Shown piece by piece: positions 45,142 through 54,599 of a DNA stretch of 64,000 nucleotides. The notes under the pieces were generated by a model. That model ran no database searches. It worked only from the letters and a program-made list of their open reading frames with translations, and was not told the DNA's origin. Made by a program: the position numbers and the translations under genes. This stretch comes from Streptomyces galbus (lineage in GTDB: Bacteria > Actinomycetota > Actinomycetes > Streptomycetales > Streptomycetaceae): the NCBI RefSeq assembly GCF_005280195.1, contig NZ_SZPR01000011.1, positions 325,530 through 389,529 on the forward strand, written 5' to 3'. Positions within the stretch are counted from its first letter, which is position 1, and the number at the start of each line of letters is the position of its first letter.

Positions 45142-45514
45142 CGGGACTCCCGGACCGAGACGTTGGCGGTGGCGCCGACGCGAAGATCGACTCCGTCCAG
45201 TATGCGGGAGCCCGCCCACGCGCCGTCGGGACGTGGCCAAGAGGTGAAAAGCGGGCGCGAACGGGTGCCGGTGCAAAAGAAGTTGTCGTAGGGTCGCCTG
45301 GGCGCCGTGCCGTTCGGCGCGGTCGGACAACCGAACAGACCACCGCAGACCACCGCATGGCGTACCCGGGGGCAACCGGTCGGGCCGCTCGGTCGTCACA
45401 CCTGACGAACGAGGACCCTCCGGCACACCAGCGGGCACCACCGGCCGGTACGGAACTCGACCACGACGGCAGACGGAGACGGGCGCTCGGGCGTCCACGG
45501 GAGGGGTTCACCAC
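45142..45514. other. Divergent region upstream of lytic transglycosylase
   Basis: 373 bases with no believable gene. An AT-richer patch around 45245-45295 (AAAAGAAGTTGTCGTAGGGT) contains a -10-like TAGGGT, which would give the transglycosylase a leader of about 215 bases. That leader contains inverted repeats (for example GCGCCGTGCCGTTCGGCGC) and could be a regulatory RNA. I looked for the ydaO/c-di-AMP riboswitch, which controls some Streptomyces cell-wall hydrolases, but could not match its core. Confidence 0.4.
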
Positions 45515-47287
45515 ATGGCGGCGCAATTCGGCAGGCGACTGCGCAAGGGGGCGGTCACCACCGCCGTGGCCGCAGCGGCGGTCGCGGCACTGTCCGCGTC
45601 CCAGGCTCCCGACGTCACCGCGGACACCCAGGAGAGACAGTCCGCCGCCGACGCGCAGTCCGCCCCCGACCCGACCGCCGCGGACCCCGGGGCGACCGGC
45701 AACTCGCCGTACTACACGGACCTGCCGCCGCTGAACAGCCCGGCCCCGGTGCCCAGCGCCACCGTCGGCCCCACGACCGGCACGGGCACCTCCCAGGCCG
45801 GCATCCCCGCGACCGTCCTGGACGCCTACCAGAAGGCCGCCGCCGAACTCGCCGCCTCCAAGCCCGGCTGCAACCTGCCCTGGCACCTGCTCGCCGCCAT
45901 CGGCCAGGTGGAGTCCGGCCAGGCCCGCGGCGGCCGGGTCACCGCCGACGGCACCACCGTGTCGCCGATCCTCGGCCCGGTCCTCAACGGCGCCGGCTTC
46001 GCGCACATCAAGGACACCGACCACGGCGCCTACGACGGCGACACCACGTACGACCGCGCCATCGGCCCCATGCAGTTCATCCCGTCCACCTGGGCGTGGG
46101 CGGGCCGCGACGGCAACGGCGACGGCAAGGCCGACCCCAACAACGTCTACGACGCCGCGCTGGCCGCCGGCCACTACCTGTGCCGCAACGGCTGGGACCT
46201 GTCCGTCGAGGCCGACCTCAAGAAGGCCATCCTCAGCTACAACTACTCGCAGGACTACCTGCACACGGTCCGCTCGTGGATGGAGTTCTACCGCAGGGGC
46301 ACCCACGAGATCCCGGACGGCTCGGGCTCCCTGCCCGGCAACCGCAGCGACGACCACGACACCCCGATGTCGCCGTCGGTACCCGTCACCCCGTCGCCCA
46401 CGCCGAAGCCGAAGCCGAAGCCGTCGACGCCCGGCACCGGCAAGCCGTCGACCCCGGGCACCCCGTCGAAGCCCGGCACCCCGACCACTCCGTCCAAGCC
46501 CACCCCGACGCCGACGCCCACGCCGACCGACACGGTCGCCCACCTCGAGGACGCGGGCACGGCCACGCTGAGCGCCCGGGCCGGTGACACCTTCGCCGAC
46601 CGGATCAGCACCCGCGCCGAGACCTCGGCCGGCAAGCCGGTCGCCAAGGTGCGGATCCGCTTCACCATCGTCGGCGACACCGACGCCACCTTCGCCGGCG
46701 GCGAGTCGCACGCCACGGTCGTCACCGACGCCAAGGGCGTCGCGCTCGCCCCCGCGCTGCGGGCGGGCGAGAAGACCGGCGACTTCACCGTCCGCGCCCT
46801 CCTGGTCGGCCGGGCGGTCACCGCCGTCGACTACCGGGCCACGGTCACGGCGCGCACCGCCGACGCCCTCGCCCGCACCGGTGACACCGCGCTGACCTGC
46901 ACCGCGGGCGGCGAGTTCGCCGACCGGGTCGAGCTGAAGGCGACGTACAAGGGCGCCGCCGCGGGCAAGGTCGCGGCCACCGCCACGCTGCTGGCCTCGG
47001 CCGACGCCACCACCGCCGCCGACAAGGGCCCCTACTTCAAGGACGCCTCCGGCAAGCCGGTGCGCACCCTCACCGGCCTGGAGACGGACGCGGACGGCGT
47101 GCTGAAGCTGCCGGAGCTGTACGCGGACGACACCACCGGCACCTTCGTGCTGCGCGTCACCACCACCGGCGGCGCGACCCTCACGGTCGAACTGACCGTC
47201 ACGGCGCCCGCGTCGTCTACCCCCACCCCGTCGGGCAGCCCGAGCGGCTCGCAGAGCCCCGCCGCGTCGCAGAGCCCGAGCGCGTAG
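45515..47287 (+). CDS. Secreted lytic transglycosylase with C-terminal Ig-like domains
   Basis: 590 residues. Signal peptide with RRLRK and a hydrophobic core (about 1-30). The transglycosylase domain (about 95-275) has LLAAIGQVESGQARGG with catalytic E133 and GPMQFIPSTW (183-192), typical of MltB-like enzymes that cleave peptidoglycan glycan strands. DGNGDGKADPNNV (198-210) resembles an EF-hand calcium loop. A Pro/Thr/Lys-rich wall-spanning linker (about 285-345) leads to two beta-sandwich modules (about 350-450 and 455-565), each with a FADR[IV]-type start, then a Ser/Pro tail. ATG 45515 follows GGGAGGGG. It diverges from the DUF4184-like gene. Confidence 0.87.
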   Translation: MAAQFGRRLRKGAVTTAVAAAAVAALSASQAPDVTADTQERQSAADAQSAPDPTAADPGATGNSPYYTDLPPLNSPAPVPSATVGPTTGTGTSQAGIPATVLDAYQKAAAELAASKPGCNLPWHLLAAIGQVESGQARGGRVTADGTTVSPILGPVLNGAGFAHIKDTDHGAYDGDTTYDRAIGPMQFIPSTWAWAGRDGNGDGKADPNNVYDAALAAGHYLCRNGWDLSVEADLKKAILSYNYSQDYLHTVRSWMEFYRRGTHEIPDGSGSLPGNRSDDHDTPMSPSVPVTPSPTPKPKPKPSTPGTGKPSTPGTPSKPGTPTTPSKPTPTPTPTPTDTVAHLEDAGTATLSARAGDTFADRISTRAETSAGKPVAKVRIRFTIVGDTDATFAGGESHATVVTDAKGVALAPALRAGEKTGDFTVRALLVGRAVTAVDYRATVTARTADALARTGDTALTCTAGGEFADRVELKATYKGAAAGKVAATATLLASADATTAADKGPYFKDASGKPVRTLTGLETDADGVLKLPELYADDTTGTFVLRVTTTGGATLTVELTVTAPASSTPTPSGSPSGSQSPAASQSPSA

Positions 47288-47314
47288 TCCACGCCGGTAC
47301 GGACGAACCAGTGG

Positions 47315-47347
47315 CGGCGGCGCCCCCGGACCACGGGGGCGCCGCCG
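47315..47347. terminator. Bidirectional terminator
   Basis: A perfect 13-base stem (CGGCGGCGCCCCC / GGGGGCGCCGCCG) with a 7-base loop between the convergent transglycosylase and hrpB genes. Confidence 0.8.
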
Positions 47348-47399
47348 TCGTCGTGGTGCCGCGCCGCAGCGGTCACCGGCCCCCTGCCGGGGGCCCCGG

Positions 47400-49970
47400 T
47401 CAGCGCTTCAGCCGGGCCGTCGTGTGCCGGGTCGGCTCCGCGGTGGCCGGGTCCTCCGGCCACGGGTGCTTGGGGTAGCGGCCGCGCAGCTCCGCGCGTA
47501 CGCCCCGGTAGCCGTCCTTCCAGAAGGACGCGAGGTCGGCGGTGACGGCCGCGGGCCGCCCGGCGGGCGACAGCAGGTGCACCAGCAGCGGCACCCCGGC
47601 CACCCGCGGCGTCTCGGTCAGCCCGAACATCTCCTGCAGCTTCACGGCGAGCACCGGCCGCTCCGGGTCGGCGTAGTCGACGCGGATCCGGGACCCGCTC
47701 GGCACGGCGATCCGCTCGGGCGCCAGCTCGTCGAGGCGTGCGGCCTCCCCGGAGGCCCAGGGCAGCAGCCGCCCGAGCGCCTGTCCCGCGTCGATCCGCG
47801 CCAGGTCGGCGCGGCGGCGGGCCCGGCCGAGCTCCGGCTCCAGCCACTCGTCCACGCGTGCGTGGAGCGCCTCGTCCGACACGTCGGGCCACGGCCCGCC
47901 GAGATGCAGCCGCAGGAACGCGAGCCGCTGCCGCATCACCAGGGCGTCGGGCGTCCACCGCAGCAGGCCGAACCCCTCCTGCCGCAGCCCGTCCAGCAGC
48001 GCCCCGCGCACCAGCGCCCGGTCGGCGTCCTTCAGCGGCCGCACCGCCAGCTCGACCGCCCCGAGCCGTTCGACCCGCCGGGCGACGACGTCCCCGTCGG
48101 CCCAGCGGACCTCCTCCGCCGCCCCGGCCAGCGCCCCGGCGGCCAGCCGCGCGACGTCCTCGTCGATCGCGGCCCCGAGCTGCACGCGTGCGTGCCCGCG
48201 TCCGACGGGCCGGTCGGCGACGGCGACGGCGATCCACGGGGCCCCGCGCAGCGCGGACCCCTCGGCGAGCTCGGCCCGCGTCCCGGAGACCATGAGGTAC
48301 GACCCGCCGTCGAGCCGGGCCACCCGCTCCGGGAAGGCGAGCGCGGCGACCCGCCCGGCGATCCGGTCGTCACCGTCCCCGGTGGCCGCCGGGGAAGCGG
48401 AGGCACGGGCGGGCGCGTGCGGGACCCCTTCCGCGGCCCCCTCCGCAGCCAGGGACCGCAGCCGCCGGACCTCCGTCCGCCACCGCTGGGCATAAGCGTC
48501 ACCCCCGCGCCGCGCGGCACGCACCGCCGACGCCAGGTCGTTGCCGTAGTCCCGGGGCGCCTCCTCGCTCAGCAGCGCGACGACCTCGGCGCCCTCGCCG
48601 GAGGTGTCGAGCAGCGCCCGGCCCAGCCGGGGGTGCAGTCCCAGGCGGGCCAGCCGCACGCCCCGCTCCGTGGCCCGGCCGTCCGCGTCGACCGCCCCGA
48701 TCGCCGACAGCACGGCCCGTGCCGCCGCCATCGCCCCGCCCGGCGGCGGGTCGAGCAGCGCGAGTCCGGACGCCCCCGGATCGCCCCAGCAGGCCGCCTG
48801 GAGGGCGAACGACGTCAGGTCCGCCACCTTGATCTCCGGCGACGGGAACAGCGGCAGCCGCGCGTCCTCGGCCTCCGCCCAGCAGCGGTACACCGCGCCC
48901 GGCGCCTCGCGGCCGGCCCGCCCCGCCCGCTGCCGGCCGGCGGCCCGGGAGGCCCGTACGGTCGTCAGCGCGCTCAGGCCGCGCGCGTGGTCCACCCGCG
49001 GCTCGCGCGCCAGCCCCGAGTCGACCACCACCCGCACCCCGGGCACCGTCAACGACGACTCGGCGACCGAGGTGGCCAGCACCACCCGGCGCCGCGCACC
49101 GGGGACCAGCACCGCGTCCTGCACGGCGGCGGGCGCCCGCCCGTGCACCTGGAGCACCTCGACGTCCCCCAGGTCCCCCTGCGCGATCGCGGCGCCGAGC
49201 TGCCCGGCGACCCGCGCGATCTCCCCGACGCCCGGCAGGAAGCACAGCACGTCCCCGGACCGCTCGGCCAGCGCCCGCCGCACCACCGACGCCACGTGGG
49301 CGAGCAGCGCCGGGTCCACGCGCAGGCCGTGCGGCGGCCGCACCGGACGCGCCGGCGGCGCCCAGACCACCTCGACGGGATGGGCGGTGCCCTCCGCCTC
49401 GATCACCGCAGCGCCGCCCAGCAGCCGCGCCCACCCCTCGGCGTCGGTCGTCGCGGAGGCGGCCACCAGCCGCAGCTCCGGGCGCAGCGTCTCGCGCACG
49501 TCCCACAGGAAGGCCGCCGCCGTGTCCGCGTCCAGGTGCCGCTCGTGGCACTCGTCCAGCACCACCACGTCCACGCCCGCCAGCTCCGGGTCGCGCTGCA
49601 GGCGCTGCAGCAGCACACCGGTCGTGACGACCTCCACGCGCGTGTGCCGCCCTACGACCCGTTCGCCGCGCACGGTGTACCCGACGCTCCCGCCGGTCCG
49701 CTCGCCCAGCAGCCACGCCATCCGGCGCGCCGCCGCCCGCGCGGCGATCCGGCGCGGCTCCGCCACGACCACCCGCCGGGCCGGGCCCTCGCCGAGCAGC
49801 CCGGCCAGCGCCAGCGGCACCAGTGTCGTCTTGCCCGTGCCGGGCGGCGCCACGAGCACCGCGGTGCCGGGCCCGTCCAGCGCGGCGGTCAGCGCGGGCA
49901 GGGCCCCGCGCACCGGAAGGGCGTCCAGCGCGTCGTAGCGGACCGCACCCCCGGTCACACCCCCGGCCAC
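47400..49970 (-). CDS. hrpB: ATP-dependent helicase HrpB
   Basis: 856 residues. DEAH-type RNA helicase family. Walker A APPGTGKTT (41-49), motif II DECH (139-142), SATT, motif V LATSVAESSLTVPGV and motif VI GRQRAGRAGR are present, followed by the helicase-associated and HrpB C-terminal domains (SFWKDGYRGVRAELRGRYPKHPWPEDP near the end, the HrpB hallmark). Biological role in Streptomyces is not known. GTG 49970 is used; GTG 49958 four codons later is possible. It starts 4 bases after the methyltransferase stop on the same strand, so they likely share a transcript. Confidence 0.92.
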   Translation of the reverse strand: MAGGVTGGAVRYDALDALPVRGALPALTAALDGPGTAVLVAPPGTGKTTLVPLALAGLLGEGPARRVVVAEPRRIAARAAARRMAWLLGERTGGSVGYTVRGERVVGRHTRVEVVTTGVLLQRLQRDPELAGVDVVVLDECHERHLDADTAAAFLWDVRETLRPELRLVAASATTDAEGWARLLGGAAVIEAEGTAHPVEVVWAPPARPVRPPHGLRVDPALLAHVASVVRRALAERSGDVLCFLPGVGEIARVAGQLGAAIAQGDLGDVEVLQVHGRAPAAVQDAVLVPGARRRVVLATSVAESSLTVPGVRVVVDSGLAREPRVDHARGLSALTTVRASRAAGRQRAGRAGREAPGAVYRCWAEAEDARLPLFPSPEIKVADLTSFALQAACWGDPGASGLALLDPPPGGAMAAARAVLSAIGAVDADGRATERGVRLARLGLHPRLGRALLDTSGEGAEVVALLSEEAPRDYGNDLASAVRAARRGGDAYAQRWRTEVRRLRSLAAEGAAEGVPHAPARASASPAATGDGDDRIAGRVAALAFPERVARLDGGSYLMVSGTRAELAEGSALRGAPWIAVAVADRPVGRGHARVQLGAAIDEDVARLAAGALAGAAEEVRWADGDVVARRVERLGAVELAVRPLKDADRALVRGALLDGLRQEGFGLLRWTPDALVMRQRLAFLRLHLGGPWPDVSDEALHARVDEWLEPELGRARRRADLARIDAGQALGRLLPWASGEAARLDELAPERIAVPSGSRIRVDYADPERPVLAVKLQEMFGLTETPRVAGVPLLVHLLSPAGRPAAVTADLASFWKDGYRGVRAELRGRYPKHPWPEDPATAEPTRHTTARLKR

Positions 49971-49974
49971 GGCC

Positions 49975-50856
49975 TCAGTCCCGCGCGCACACGAAGATCG
50001 CCGTCCCCGGGATCAGCGCACCGCGCAGCGGCGACCAGCCGCCCCACTCCGAGGTGTTCCAGGACGGCCACTCCGGCTCCACCAGGTCCACCAGGCGGAA
50101 GCCCGAGGACACCACGTCCCGCACGCGGTCGCCGAGCGTGCGGTGGTGCTCGACGTACACCGCCCGGCCCTCCTCGTCCTGCTCGACGTACGGCGTGCGG
50201 TCGAAGTAGGACGCCGACACGCTCAGCCCCTCCGGGCCGGGCTCGTCGGGGAACGCCCAGCGGATCGGGTGCGTCACGGAGAACACCAGACGGCCGCCCG
50301 GGCGCAGCACCCGGTGCACCTCGCGCAGCACCAGCCGCGGGTCCGCCACGAACGGCAGCGCGCCGTACGCCGAGCACGCCAGGTCGAAGGAGGCGTCCGC
50401 GAACGGCAGCGCGCCGGCGTCGGCGCACACCAGCGGGACGGTCCCGCCGATGCGCAGCGCGTGCTGGAGCTGGCGGTGGGAGATGTCCAGGGCGACCGGG
50501 CGGGCGCCCTGCGCGGCCAGCCAGCGCGAGCACTGGGCCGCGCCGGCGCCGATCTCCAGGACGTCCCGGCCCTTGAGGTCCTCCGGCGGGCCGAGCAGCT
50601 CGGCCTCGACCTCGTCCAGGCCCTCCGGGCCCCACACGAAGCGGTCGTCGCCGAGGAACGTGCCGTGCTCGGTCTGGTACTCGTCCGCGTTGCGGTCCCA
50701 CCAGCCGCGGTTGGCCCGGGAGCTCTCCGCCACGTCGGCGTCACGCCGGGTGGCCTCCGGCTCGGGCCCGGTGGAATCGGACGATACGGGCTCTTGGATG
50801 ATCGGCTCCCTCGTCGTACTCTTCCGTCCAACCCCGTCCCGGCGGTGTCCGCGCAC
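49975..50856 (-). CDS. Class I SAM-dependent methyltransferase
   Basis: 293 residues from GTG 50856. SAM-binding motif VLEIGAGAAQCSRWLA (about 98-113), post-I acidic PVALDIS, motif LPFADASFDLACSAYGALPFV and HRVLRPGGRLVFSVTHPI place it with UbiE/Methyltransf_11-type enzymes. The start is uncertain: the first ~50 residues are hydrophilic and unlike the family, and no ribosome-binding site supports GTG 50856. The segment WWDRNADEYQTEHGTFLG (from about 52) is where the conserved domain begins. Substrate unknown. It diverges from rpsA and is co-directional with hrpB. Confidence 0.8.
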   Translation of the reverse strand: MRGHRRDGVGRKSTTREPIIQEPVSSDSTGPEPEATRRDADVAESSRANRGWWDRNADEYQTEHGTFLGDDRFVWGPEGLDEVEAELLGPPEDLKGRDVLEIGAGAAQCSRWLAAQGARPVALDISHRQLQHALRIGGTVPLVCADAGALPFADASFDLACSAYGALPFVADPRLVLREVHRVLRPGGRLVFSVTHPIRWAFPDEPGPEGLSVSASYFDRTPYVEQDEEGRAVYVEHHRTLGDRVRDVVSSGFRLVDLVEPEWPSWNTSEWGGWSPLRGALIPGTAIFVCARD

Positions 50857-51180
50857 GTCCGCGCGCGGCTCCCCGCAGGGCCTTCATGGCCTCGCGGGAC
50901 AGGATGTGTGCCGGGTTTGCGGCGTTCGCCCCCCGTGGGCGGCTTCGCGCATTGACCCTGCCCGGCTGCCCCCGTATGCTACAAGTTGCGCTGCGGGCCT
51001 GCGCACCTCAGACGTAGCAGGTCGCGCTCGCATCTGTTGTATGTCCCCTCGGTTGTCGAGGCGCCATCACCAGTTCCTGGTGGGGCGCTTCCTTGGCTGT
51101 CCGGCTTCTGCAGAGCGAAACGGGCTCCCGGCGTAAGCAGTACCTACGACTTCAATGTCCGTACCGGAGCCCTTTCCCAC
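50857..51180 (+). other. Divergent region and rpsA leader
   Basis: 324 bases. It holds the rpsA promoter (50952-50980) and a ~195-base untranslated leader. The leader contains a hairpin at 51061-51088 (GCGCC, CACCAG-TTC-CTGGTG, GGCGC with a small internal loop) and stretches of lower GC. S1 controls its own translation in other bacteria, so this leader is a candidate autoregulatory element. No gene was seen. Confidence 0.6.
50952..50980 (+). promoter_or_regulatory. rpsA promoter, HrdB (sigma-70) type
   Basis: -35 TTGACC (50952-50957), 17-base spacer, -10 TATGCT (50975-50980). Both boxes and spacing fit the principal sigma factor consensus well. Transcription should start near 50987. Confidence 0.8.
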
Positions 51181-52677
51181 ATGACGAGCAGCACCGAGAC
51201 CACCGCCACCACCCCGCAGGTAGCGGTCAACGACATCGGTAACGAGGAAGCCTTCCTCGCCGCGATCGACGAGACGATCAAGTACTTCAACGACGGCGAC
51301 ATCGTCGACGGCGTCATCGTGAAGGTCGACCGGGACGAGGTCCTGCTCGACATCGGTTACAAGACCGAAGGTGTCATCCCGAGCCGCGAGCTCTCGATCA
51401 AGCACGACGTCGACCCCAACGAGGTCGTCGCCGTCGGTGACGAGATCGAGGCCCTGGTCCTCCAGAAGGAGGACAAGGAAGGCCGCCTGATCCTCTCGAA
51501 GAAGCGCGCCCAGTACGAGCGTGCCTGGGGCACCATCGAGAAGATCAAGGAAGAGGACGGCATCGTCACCGGTACCGTCATCGAGGTCGTCAAGGGTGGT
51601 CTCATCCTCGACATCGGCCTCCGCGGCTTCCTCCCGGCCTCCCTGGTCGAGATGCGCCGTGTCCGCGACCTCCAGCCCTACGTGGGCAAGGAGCTCGAAG
51701 CCAAGATCATCGAGCTGGACAAGAACCGCAACAACGTGGTCCTGTCCCGCCGTGCCTGGCTCGAGCAGACCCAGTCCGAGGTCCGCCAGACCTTCCTCAC
51801 GACCCTGCAGAAGGGTCAGGTCCGCTCCGGCGTGGTCTCCTCGATCGTCAACTTCGGTGCCTTCGTGGACCTGGGTGGCGTCGACGGTCTGGTCCACGTC
51901 TCCGAGCTCTCCTGGAAGCACATCGACCACCCCTCCGAGGTCGTCGAGGTCGGCCAGGAGGTCACGGTCGAGGTCCTCGACGTCGACATGGACCGCGAGC
52001 GCGTCTCCCTGTCGCTGAAGGCGACCCAGGAAGACCCGTGGCAGCAGTTCGCCCGCACCCACCAGATCGGCCAGGTCGTGCCCGGCAAGGTCACGAAGCT
52101 GGTTCCGTTCGGTGCGTTCGTCCGCGTGGACGAGGGCATCGAGGGTCTGGTCCACATCTCCGAGCTGGCCGAGCGCCACGTGGAGATCCCGGAGCAGGTC
52201 GTCCAGGTCAACGACGAGATCTTCGTCAAGGTCATCGACATCGACCTCGAGCGCCGTCGCATCAGCCTCTCGCTGAAGCAGGCCAACGAGTCCTTCGGTT
52301 CCGACCCGGCCTCGGTCGAGTTCGACCCGACGCTGTACGGCATGGCCGCGTCGTACGACGACCAGGGCAACTACATCTACCCCGAGGGCTTCGACCCCGA
52401 GACCAACGACTGGCTCGAGGGCTACGAGAAGCAGCGCGAGGAGTGGGAGCGCCAGTACGCCGAGGCGCAGACCCGCTTCGAGCAGCACCAGCAGCAGGTC
52501 ATCAAGAGCCGCGAGGCCGACGCTGCCGCTGCCGCCGAGGGCGGCGACGCCGCCGGTGCGGCTCCGGCCGCGGGTGGCGGTTCGTACTCCTCCGAGGGCG
52601 CGGACACCTCCGGTGCCCTGGCCTCGGACGAGGCGCTGGCCGCGCTCCGCGAGAAGCTCGCCGGCGGCCAGAGCTGA
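51181..52677 (+). CDS. rpsA: 30S ribosomal protein S1
   Basis: 498 residues. Binds mRNA and helps load it on the ribosome. Four S1 RNA-binding domains at about residues 41-110, 128-194, 211-283 and 296-368 (KGQVRSGVVSSIVNFGAFVDLGG and PGKVTKLVPFGAFVRVDEG are clear starts of domains 3 and 4). The C-terminal ~130 residues are acidic, Gln/Glu- and then Ala/Gly-rich, as in other actinobacterial S1 proteins. Codon use is strongly biased (GTC, AAG, GAG), as expected for high expression. No Shine-Dalgarno is obvious just before ATG 51181. Confidence 0.97.
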   Translation: MTSSTETTATTPQVAVNDIGNEEAFLAAIDETIKYFNDGDIVDGVIVKVDRDEVLLDIGYKTEGVIPSRELSIKHDVDPNEVVAVGDEIEALVLQKEDKEGRLILSKKRAQYERAWGTIEKIKEEDGIVTGTVIEVVKGGLILDIGLRGFLPASLVEMRRVRDLQPYVGKELEAKIIELDKNRNNVVLSRRAWLEQTQSEVRQTFLTTLQKGQVRSGVVSSIVNFGAFVDLGGVDGLVHVSELSWKHIDHPSEVVEVGQEVTVEVLDVDMDRERVSLSLKATQEDPWQQFARTHQIGQVVPGKVTKLVPFGAFVRVDEGIEGLVHISELAERHVEIPEQVVQVNDEIFVKVIDIDLERRRISLSLKQANESFGSDPASVEFDPTLYGMAASYDDQGNYIYPEGFDPETNDWLEGYEKQREEWERQYAEAQTRFEQHQQQVIKSREADAAAAAEGGDAAGAAPAAGGGSYSSEGADTSGALASDEALAALREKLAGGQS

Positions 52678-52708
52678 GCCCACGCTCACTCTGAGCAGTA
52701 GCTCCTGA

Positions 52709-52744
52709 CTGAGGGGCCGTACCTTCCGGGGTGCGGCCCCTCAG
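52709..52744 (+). terminator. Terminator after rpsA
   Basis: A 15-base stem (CTGAGGGGCCGTACC pairing with GGTGCGGCCCCTCAG, one G-T pair) with a short loop, 31 bases after the stop. Confidence 0.85.
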
Positions 52745-52862
52745 CCGTGCCGACTCCGCCCGCGGCCTCCCGGACGCGCCGGCTCGATCACGCTCCCTCC
52801 TCGGGGAATGCCCCCGCCCGCAAGGGCGTTGTGACGTACGAACACGAGGAGGAGCGGTCACT

Positions 52863-53801
52863 GTGCTTGATCCACAGGGTTTGTACGCGTGGGAACCGAA
52901 GGGCCTGGCCGTCGTCGACATGGCGCTCGCCCAGGAGTCCGCCGGCCTTGTCATGCTCTACCACTTCGACGGCTACATCGACGCGGGGGAGACCGGCGAC
53001 CAGATCGTCGAGCGCCTCCTCGACGCGCTGCCCCACCAACTCGTCGCACGCTTCGACCACGATCGCCTGGTCGACTACCGCGCCCGCCGCCCCCTGCTCA
53101 CCTTCCGGCGCGACCGCTGGACCGAGTACGAGGACCCGGCCATCGAGGTCCACCTCGTCCAGGACACCACCGGGGCGCCCTTCCTACTGCTGTCCGGCCC
53201 CGAGCCCGACGTGGAGTGGGAGCGTTTCGCCGCCGCCGTACGGCAGATCGTGGAGCGGCTCGGCGTCCGCCTCTCGGTGAACTTCCACGGCATCCCCATG
53301 GGCGTCCCGCACACCCGCCCGGTGGGCCTCACGCCGCACGGCAACCGCACCGACCTGATCCCCGGCCACCGCAGCCCCTTCGACGAGGCCCAGGTGCCCG
53401 GCAGCGCCGAGGCGCTCGTCGAGTACCGCCTCATGGAGTCCGGCCACGACGTCCTGGGCGTCGCCGCGCACGTGCCGCACTACATCGCGCGCTCCGCGTA
53501 CCCGGACGCCGCCCTGACCGTCCTGGAGGCCATCACGGCCGCCACCGGACTGGTGCTGCCGGGCGTCGCCCACGCGCTGCGCACCGACGCGCACCGCACC
53601 CAGACCGAGATCGACCGCCAGATCCGCGAGGGCGACGAGGAGCTCACCGCCCTCGTCGAGGGCCTGGAGCACCAGTACGACGCCGTCGCGGGCGCCGAGA
53701 CCCGGGGCAACATGCTCGCCGAGCCGGTGGACATCCCGTCGGCGGACGAGATCGGGCAGGAGTTCGAGCGCTTCCTGGCGGAGCGTGAAGGGGACGGGTG
53801 A
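52863..53801 (+). CDS. PAC2-family protein
   Basis: 312 residues. PAC2 family, named after a proteasome assembly chaperone and found widely in actinobacteria. Visible family blocks: [52 protein letters not shown], and [22 protein letters not shown]. Bacterial members are not well characterised; a chaperone or assembly role for the proteasome is the usual proposal, and no proteasome gene is in this window. GTG 52863 has GAGGAG 8 bases ahead. Cytoplasmic, about 100 bases before coaE on the same strand. Confidence 0.85.
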   Translation: MLDPQGLYAWEPKGLAVVDMALAQESAGLVMLYHFDGYIDAGETGDQIVERLLDALPHQLVARFDHDRLVDYRARRPLLTFRRDRWTEYEDPAIEVHLVQDTTGAPFLLLSGPEPDVEWERFAAAVRQIVERLGVRLSVNFHGIPMGVPHTRPVGLTPHGNRTDLIPGHRSPFDEAQVPGSAEALVEYRLMESGHDVLGVAAHVPHYIARSAYPDAALTVLEAITAATGLVLPGVAHALRTDAHRTQTEIDRQIREGDEELTALVEGLEHQYDAVAGAETRGNMLAEPVDIPSADEIGQEFERFLAEREGDG

Positions 53802-53888
53802 ACGGGCGGTCCGGACGAACGGGGGAGCGGGCCGGCCCGACGCGTGAGGCGCGGACGCCCTCCCGTACGGCACCTGCGGCCGAGCGTC

Positions 53889-53894
53889 TAGGCT
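53889..53894 (+). promoter_or_regulatory. -10 box, leaderless promoter of coaE
   Basis: TAGGCT ends 7 bases before ATG 53902, and no Shine-Dalgarno is present. No clear -35 box. Confidence 0.48.
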
Positions 53895-53901
53895 TCCCCT
53901 C

Positions 53902-54549
53902 ATGCTGAAGGTGGGCCTGACCGGCGGGATCGGCGCCGGCAAGAGCGAGGTGTCGCGGCTGCTGGTCGAGTGCGGTGCCGTGCTCGTCGACGCGGACCGC
54001 ATCGCGCGCGAGGTCGTCGAGCCCGGCACGCCCGGCCTCGCGGCCGTCGTCGAGGCGTTCGGCGAGGACGTGCTGACCGCGGAGGGCCGCCTGGACCGCC
54101 CCAAGCTGGGCTCCCTCGTCTTCACCGACCCGCAGAAGCTGGCCCTGCTCAACTCGATCGTCCACCCCCTGGTCGGCGCCCGCTCCCGTGCGCTGGAGGA
54201 GGCCGCCCCCGAGGACGCCGTCGTCGTCCACGACGTCCCGCTCCTCACGGAGAACGGCCTGGCGCCCCTCTACGACGTCGTGGTCGTCGTCGACGCGCGC
54301 CCCGAGACGCAGCTCGACCGGCTGGTGCGGCTGCGCGGCATGAGCGAGCAGGACGCCCGCGCGCGGATGGCCGCGCAGGCGACCCGCGAGCAGCGCCGCG
54401 CGATCGCGGACATCGTGGTCGACAACGACGTACCGCTCCCGGAGCTGCACCGGCGCGTGCACGAGGTGTGGGCGGAGCTGACCCGCCGGGCCCGGGCCAC
54501 GCGGGAGACGGCCGGGGACGCCGGGCAGGCCGGTCAGGCCGGGGAATAG
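53902..54549 (+). CDS. coaE: Dephospho-CoA kinase
   Basis: 215 residues. Last step of CoA synthesis, ATP-dependent phosphorylation of dephospho-CoA. P-loop GGIGAGKS (8-15), [30 protein letters not shown] and the C-terminal [15 protein letters not shown] are standard CoaE features. A 20-residue Ala/Gly-rich tail follows. Its message is probably leaderless. The actinobacterial neighbour order rpsA-coaE is preserved, with a PAC2 gene between. Confidence 0.95.
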   Translation: MLKVGLTGGIGAGKSEVSRLLVECGAVLVDADRIAREVVEPGTPGLAAVVEAFGEDVLTAEGRLDRPKLGSLVFTDPQKLALLNSIVHPLVGARSRALEEAAPEDAVVVHDVPLLTENGLAPLYDVVVVVDARPETQLDRLVRLRGMSEQDARARMAAQATREQRRAIADIVVDNDVPLPELHRRVHEVWAELTRRARATRETAGDAGQAGQAGE

Positions 54550-54599
54550 GGGTACTCGGACCGGGCGTTGAACCCTCTCAGCGAGGGAAGGAATTCGCC

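Noticed and set aside
45142..45514. ydaO/c-di-AMP riboswitch before the transglycosylase
   Set aside because: The conserved core could not be aligned by eye; kept only as an unassigned leader.
44132..46711. Minus-strand frame extending through the transglycosylase gene
   Set aside because: Its only real part is the DUF4184-like gene starting at TTG 45141; the rest is opposite a well-supported secreted enzyme.
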